A stretch of 64,000 nucleotides of DNA from Bacillota bacterium (lineage in GTDB: Bacteria > Bacillota > Clostridia > Oscillospirales > Oscillospiraceae). Numbering within the stretch: the first letter of the stretch is position 1; every line of letters begins with the position of its first letter. Made by a program: the position numbers and the translations under genes. The DNA is taken from positions 1 to 64,000 of the forward strand of contig JAEXCS010000043.1 in NCBI GenBank assembly GCA_023402075.1, given 5' to 3'. Of this stretch, positions 63,135 to 64,000 are shown one piece after another. The notes beneath the pieces were generated by a model. It was not told the DNA's origin, did not search any database, and saw only the letters and a program-made list of their open reading frames with translations.

Positions 63135-63596
63135 ATGATGAAGGAAAGTCTACTAAGCCGCTATTATGCGCCTCGACGCAACGCCGCAGGCTTTGAGGCA
63201 GCCAGAGCCGCGTACAATATCCACTGCGCCACCCGGCCTGACGACGCATATCTAGATGCCGTCCCCGACGCCGATTATGACGCTTCCGAGGCCGAGTATA
63301 CCCAGGCGCTGACTGCGTGGGAGGCGGAACTGGATCGCCTATCGCTGTCCATGCAGGACACCATTACCAAGCGCACCAAGCCCAGCACGTGGGAGTTGGA
63401 ATTTTTAACATCGTTCGAACTCTGCAAATCCCGCCAAATATCCGCCAAGCAGGCGGACATCTTGTGCCGCATGGGCGAGGTTTGGGACACCGGGCGCTAT
63501 ACAAAAGAGTACCGTTTCCAGTGTGGCAGGCGTGTGTACACCATTATAACCGACGGAGGTCGAGGAAACTATCTATCAGTGCGCGGCGCGATATAG
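63135..63596 (+). CDS. Accessory hypothetical protein
   Basis: 153 residues, no signal peptide. Alanine- and tyrosine-rich helical N-terminus (YYAPRRNAAGFEAARAAYNI) and a C-terminal KQADILCRMGEVWDTGRYTKEYRFQ region. Follows AGGGGG. Typical of small genes in integrated elements; unrecognised. Under the operator-bearing promoter, so probably repressed by the adjacent RHH-like protein. Confidence 0.6.
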   Translation: MMKESLLSRYYAPRRNAAGFEAARAAYNIHCATRPDDAYLDAVPDADYDASEAEYTQALTAWEAELDRLSLSMQDTITKRTKPSTWELEFLTSFELCKSRQISAKQADILCRMGEVWDTGRYTKEYRFQCGRRVYTIITDGGRGNYLSVRGAI

Positions 63597-63640
63597 CCGC
63601 CCCGCCGGTCGGGCAATAGGCCGGCAGAAAGGAAAGCGTT

Positions 63641-63838
63641 ATGAGTAAATTAGAATTATCCATCGATGACCGTATGACTTTAGTTGACGCTCTTATAAAT
63701 TCAATAGTTTGTGAAGAAAAATGCGCTAGCTTCTATGATGAATTATCTTCCCGAAATCCTGATGCGAAGGCAATCGTGGATAGTTGTAGAAAACGGGTTG
63801 CCGCTTACAGCGAGCTAAAAAGCAGGCTTCAAGCGTAA
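63641..63838 (+). CDS. Small accessory hypothetical protein
   Basis: 65 residues, helical, with LSIDDRMTLVDALINSIVCEEK. AAAGGAAAG precedes the start. It is distinctly more AT-rich than surrounding genes, suggesting acquisition by transfer. Likely cotranscribed with the gene upstream and ended by a hairpin. Confidence 0.55.
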   Translation: MSKLELSIDDRMTLVDALINSIVCEEKCASFYDELSSRNPDAKAIVDSCRKRVAAYSELKSRLQA

Positions 63839-63844
63839 AATAAA

Positions 63845-63883
63845 AACACCCCCGGAGCCTACCGATTGGTAAGCCCCGGGGTT
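63845..63883. terminator. Terminator between convergent accessory genes
   Basis: Imperfect GC-rich hairpin (CCCCCGGAGCCTACC against GGTAAGCCCCGGGG) preceded by an A run and followed by TTTG; may serve both strands. Confidence 0.6.
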
Positions 63884-63918
63884 TGTCATAGTATGCAGTT
63901 ATCCGTTCCAGTCGGATT

Positions 63919-64000
63919 TTACTTCTCGCACGTCTGGCGCAAACGACCAATGATGTCCTCCGGCTGTTTTCGTATTTCTATATCCAGTGCAACATGCGTG
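63919..64000 (-). CDS. 3' end of a gene entering from the right edge
   Basis: On the minus strand an open frame from the edge reads THVALDIEIRKQPEDIIGRL and on through RQTCEK to a TAA at 63919-63921. It looks like a genuine helical C-terminus, and the hairpin just beyond its stop fits a gene end. Identity unknown. Confidence 0.45.
   Translation of the reverse strand, partial: THVALDIEIRKQPEDIIGRLRQTCEK

Overview
The window is chromosomal DNA from a Gram-positive member of the Clostridia. Fairly high GC, Oscillospiraceae-like gene content, the Firmicutes-type WalRK/YycHIJ set, SLH-domain surface protein and one-piece tmRNA point to a gut Oscillospiraceae relative; that placement is inference. 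No rRNA, tRNA, complete prophage, insertion sequence or CRISPR array was seen. Genes are on both strands in short operons, most with readable sigma-A promoters and hairpin terminators.

Region 1 (1-13.7 kb) is the most distinctive. A YheO-type regulator and two fold-type-II PLP enzymes run leftward. ygeY (M20 hydrolase), ygeW (carbamoyltransferase-like) and arcC (carbamate kinase) run rightward, followed by a complete BMP-type nucleoside/purine ABC importer (lipoprotein, double ATPase, two permeases). This matches the purine/uric-acid (ureide) degradation clusters reported in anaerobic gut bacteria, with the two PLP enzymes where YgeX would be expected. Region 2 (13.7-22.7 kb) has a lipase-like protein, a tandem OB-fold SSB homologue, a chemoreceptor, a PstS-like lipoprotein pair, the rpsF-ssb-rpsR operon and an ECF sigma/anti-sigma pair. 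Region 3 (22.8-36 kb) holds phosphoketolase and ribokinase, a candidate free-standing structured RNA, a large SLH surface protein, and a c-di-GMP module: V4R protein, a diguanylate cyclase broken at a G8 tract inside GGDEF, and a PAS-GGDEF-HD-GYP protein.

Region 4 (36-41.5 kb) is a histidine island: a NhaC/YuiF-like transporter, hutH with an unusual Ser-Ser-Gly MIO triad and a structured leader, and a divergent TrpR/YerC(HisR)-type regulator. Region 5 (41.5-62.5 kb) is core: cca, murC, an Sfp-type transferase, dnaG-rpoD, phosphoglucomutase, rlmH, walJ, murA, yycI-yycH-walK-walR-nudix, smpB (apparently starting at ACG), a cyclophilin, an SDR and ssrA (tmRNA). smpB and ssrA, partners in trans-translation, lie about 2 kb apart.

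Region 6 (62.5-64 kb), directly 3' of ssrA, a classical integration site, carries small accessory genes, a ribbon-helix-helix-like protein, three phased operator-like palindromes and large inverted repeats. It looks like the edge or remnant of an integrated element.
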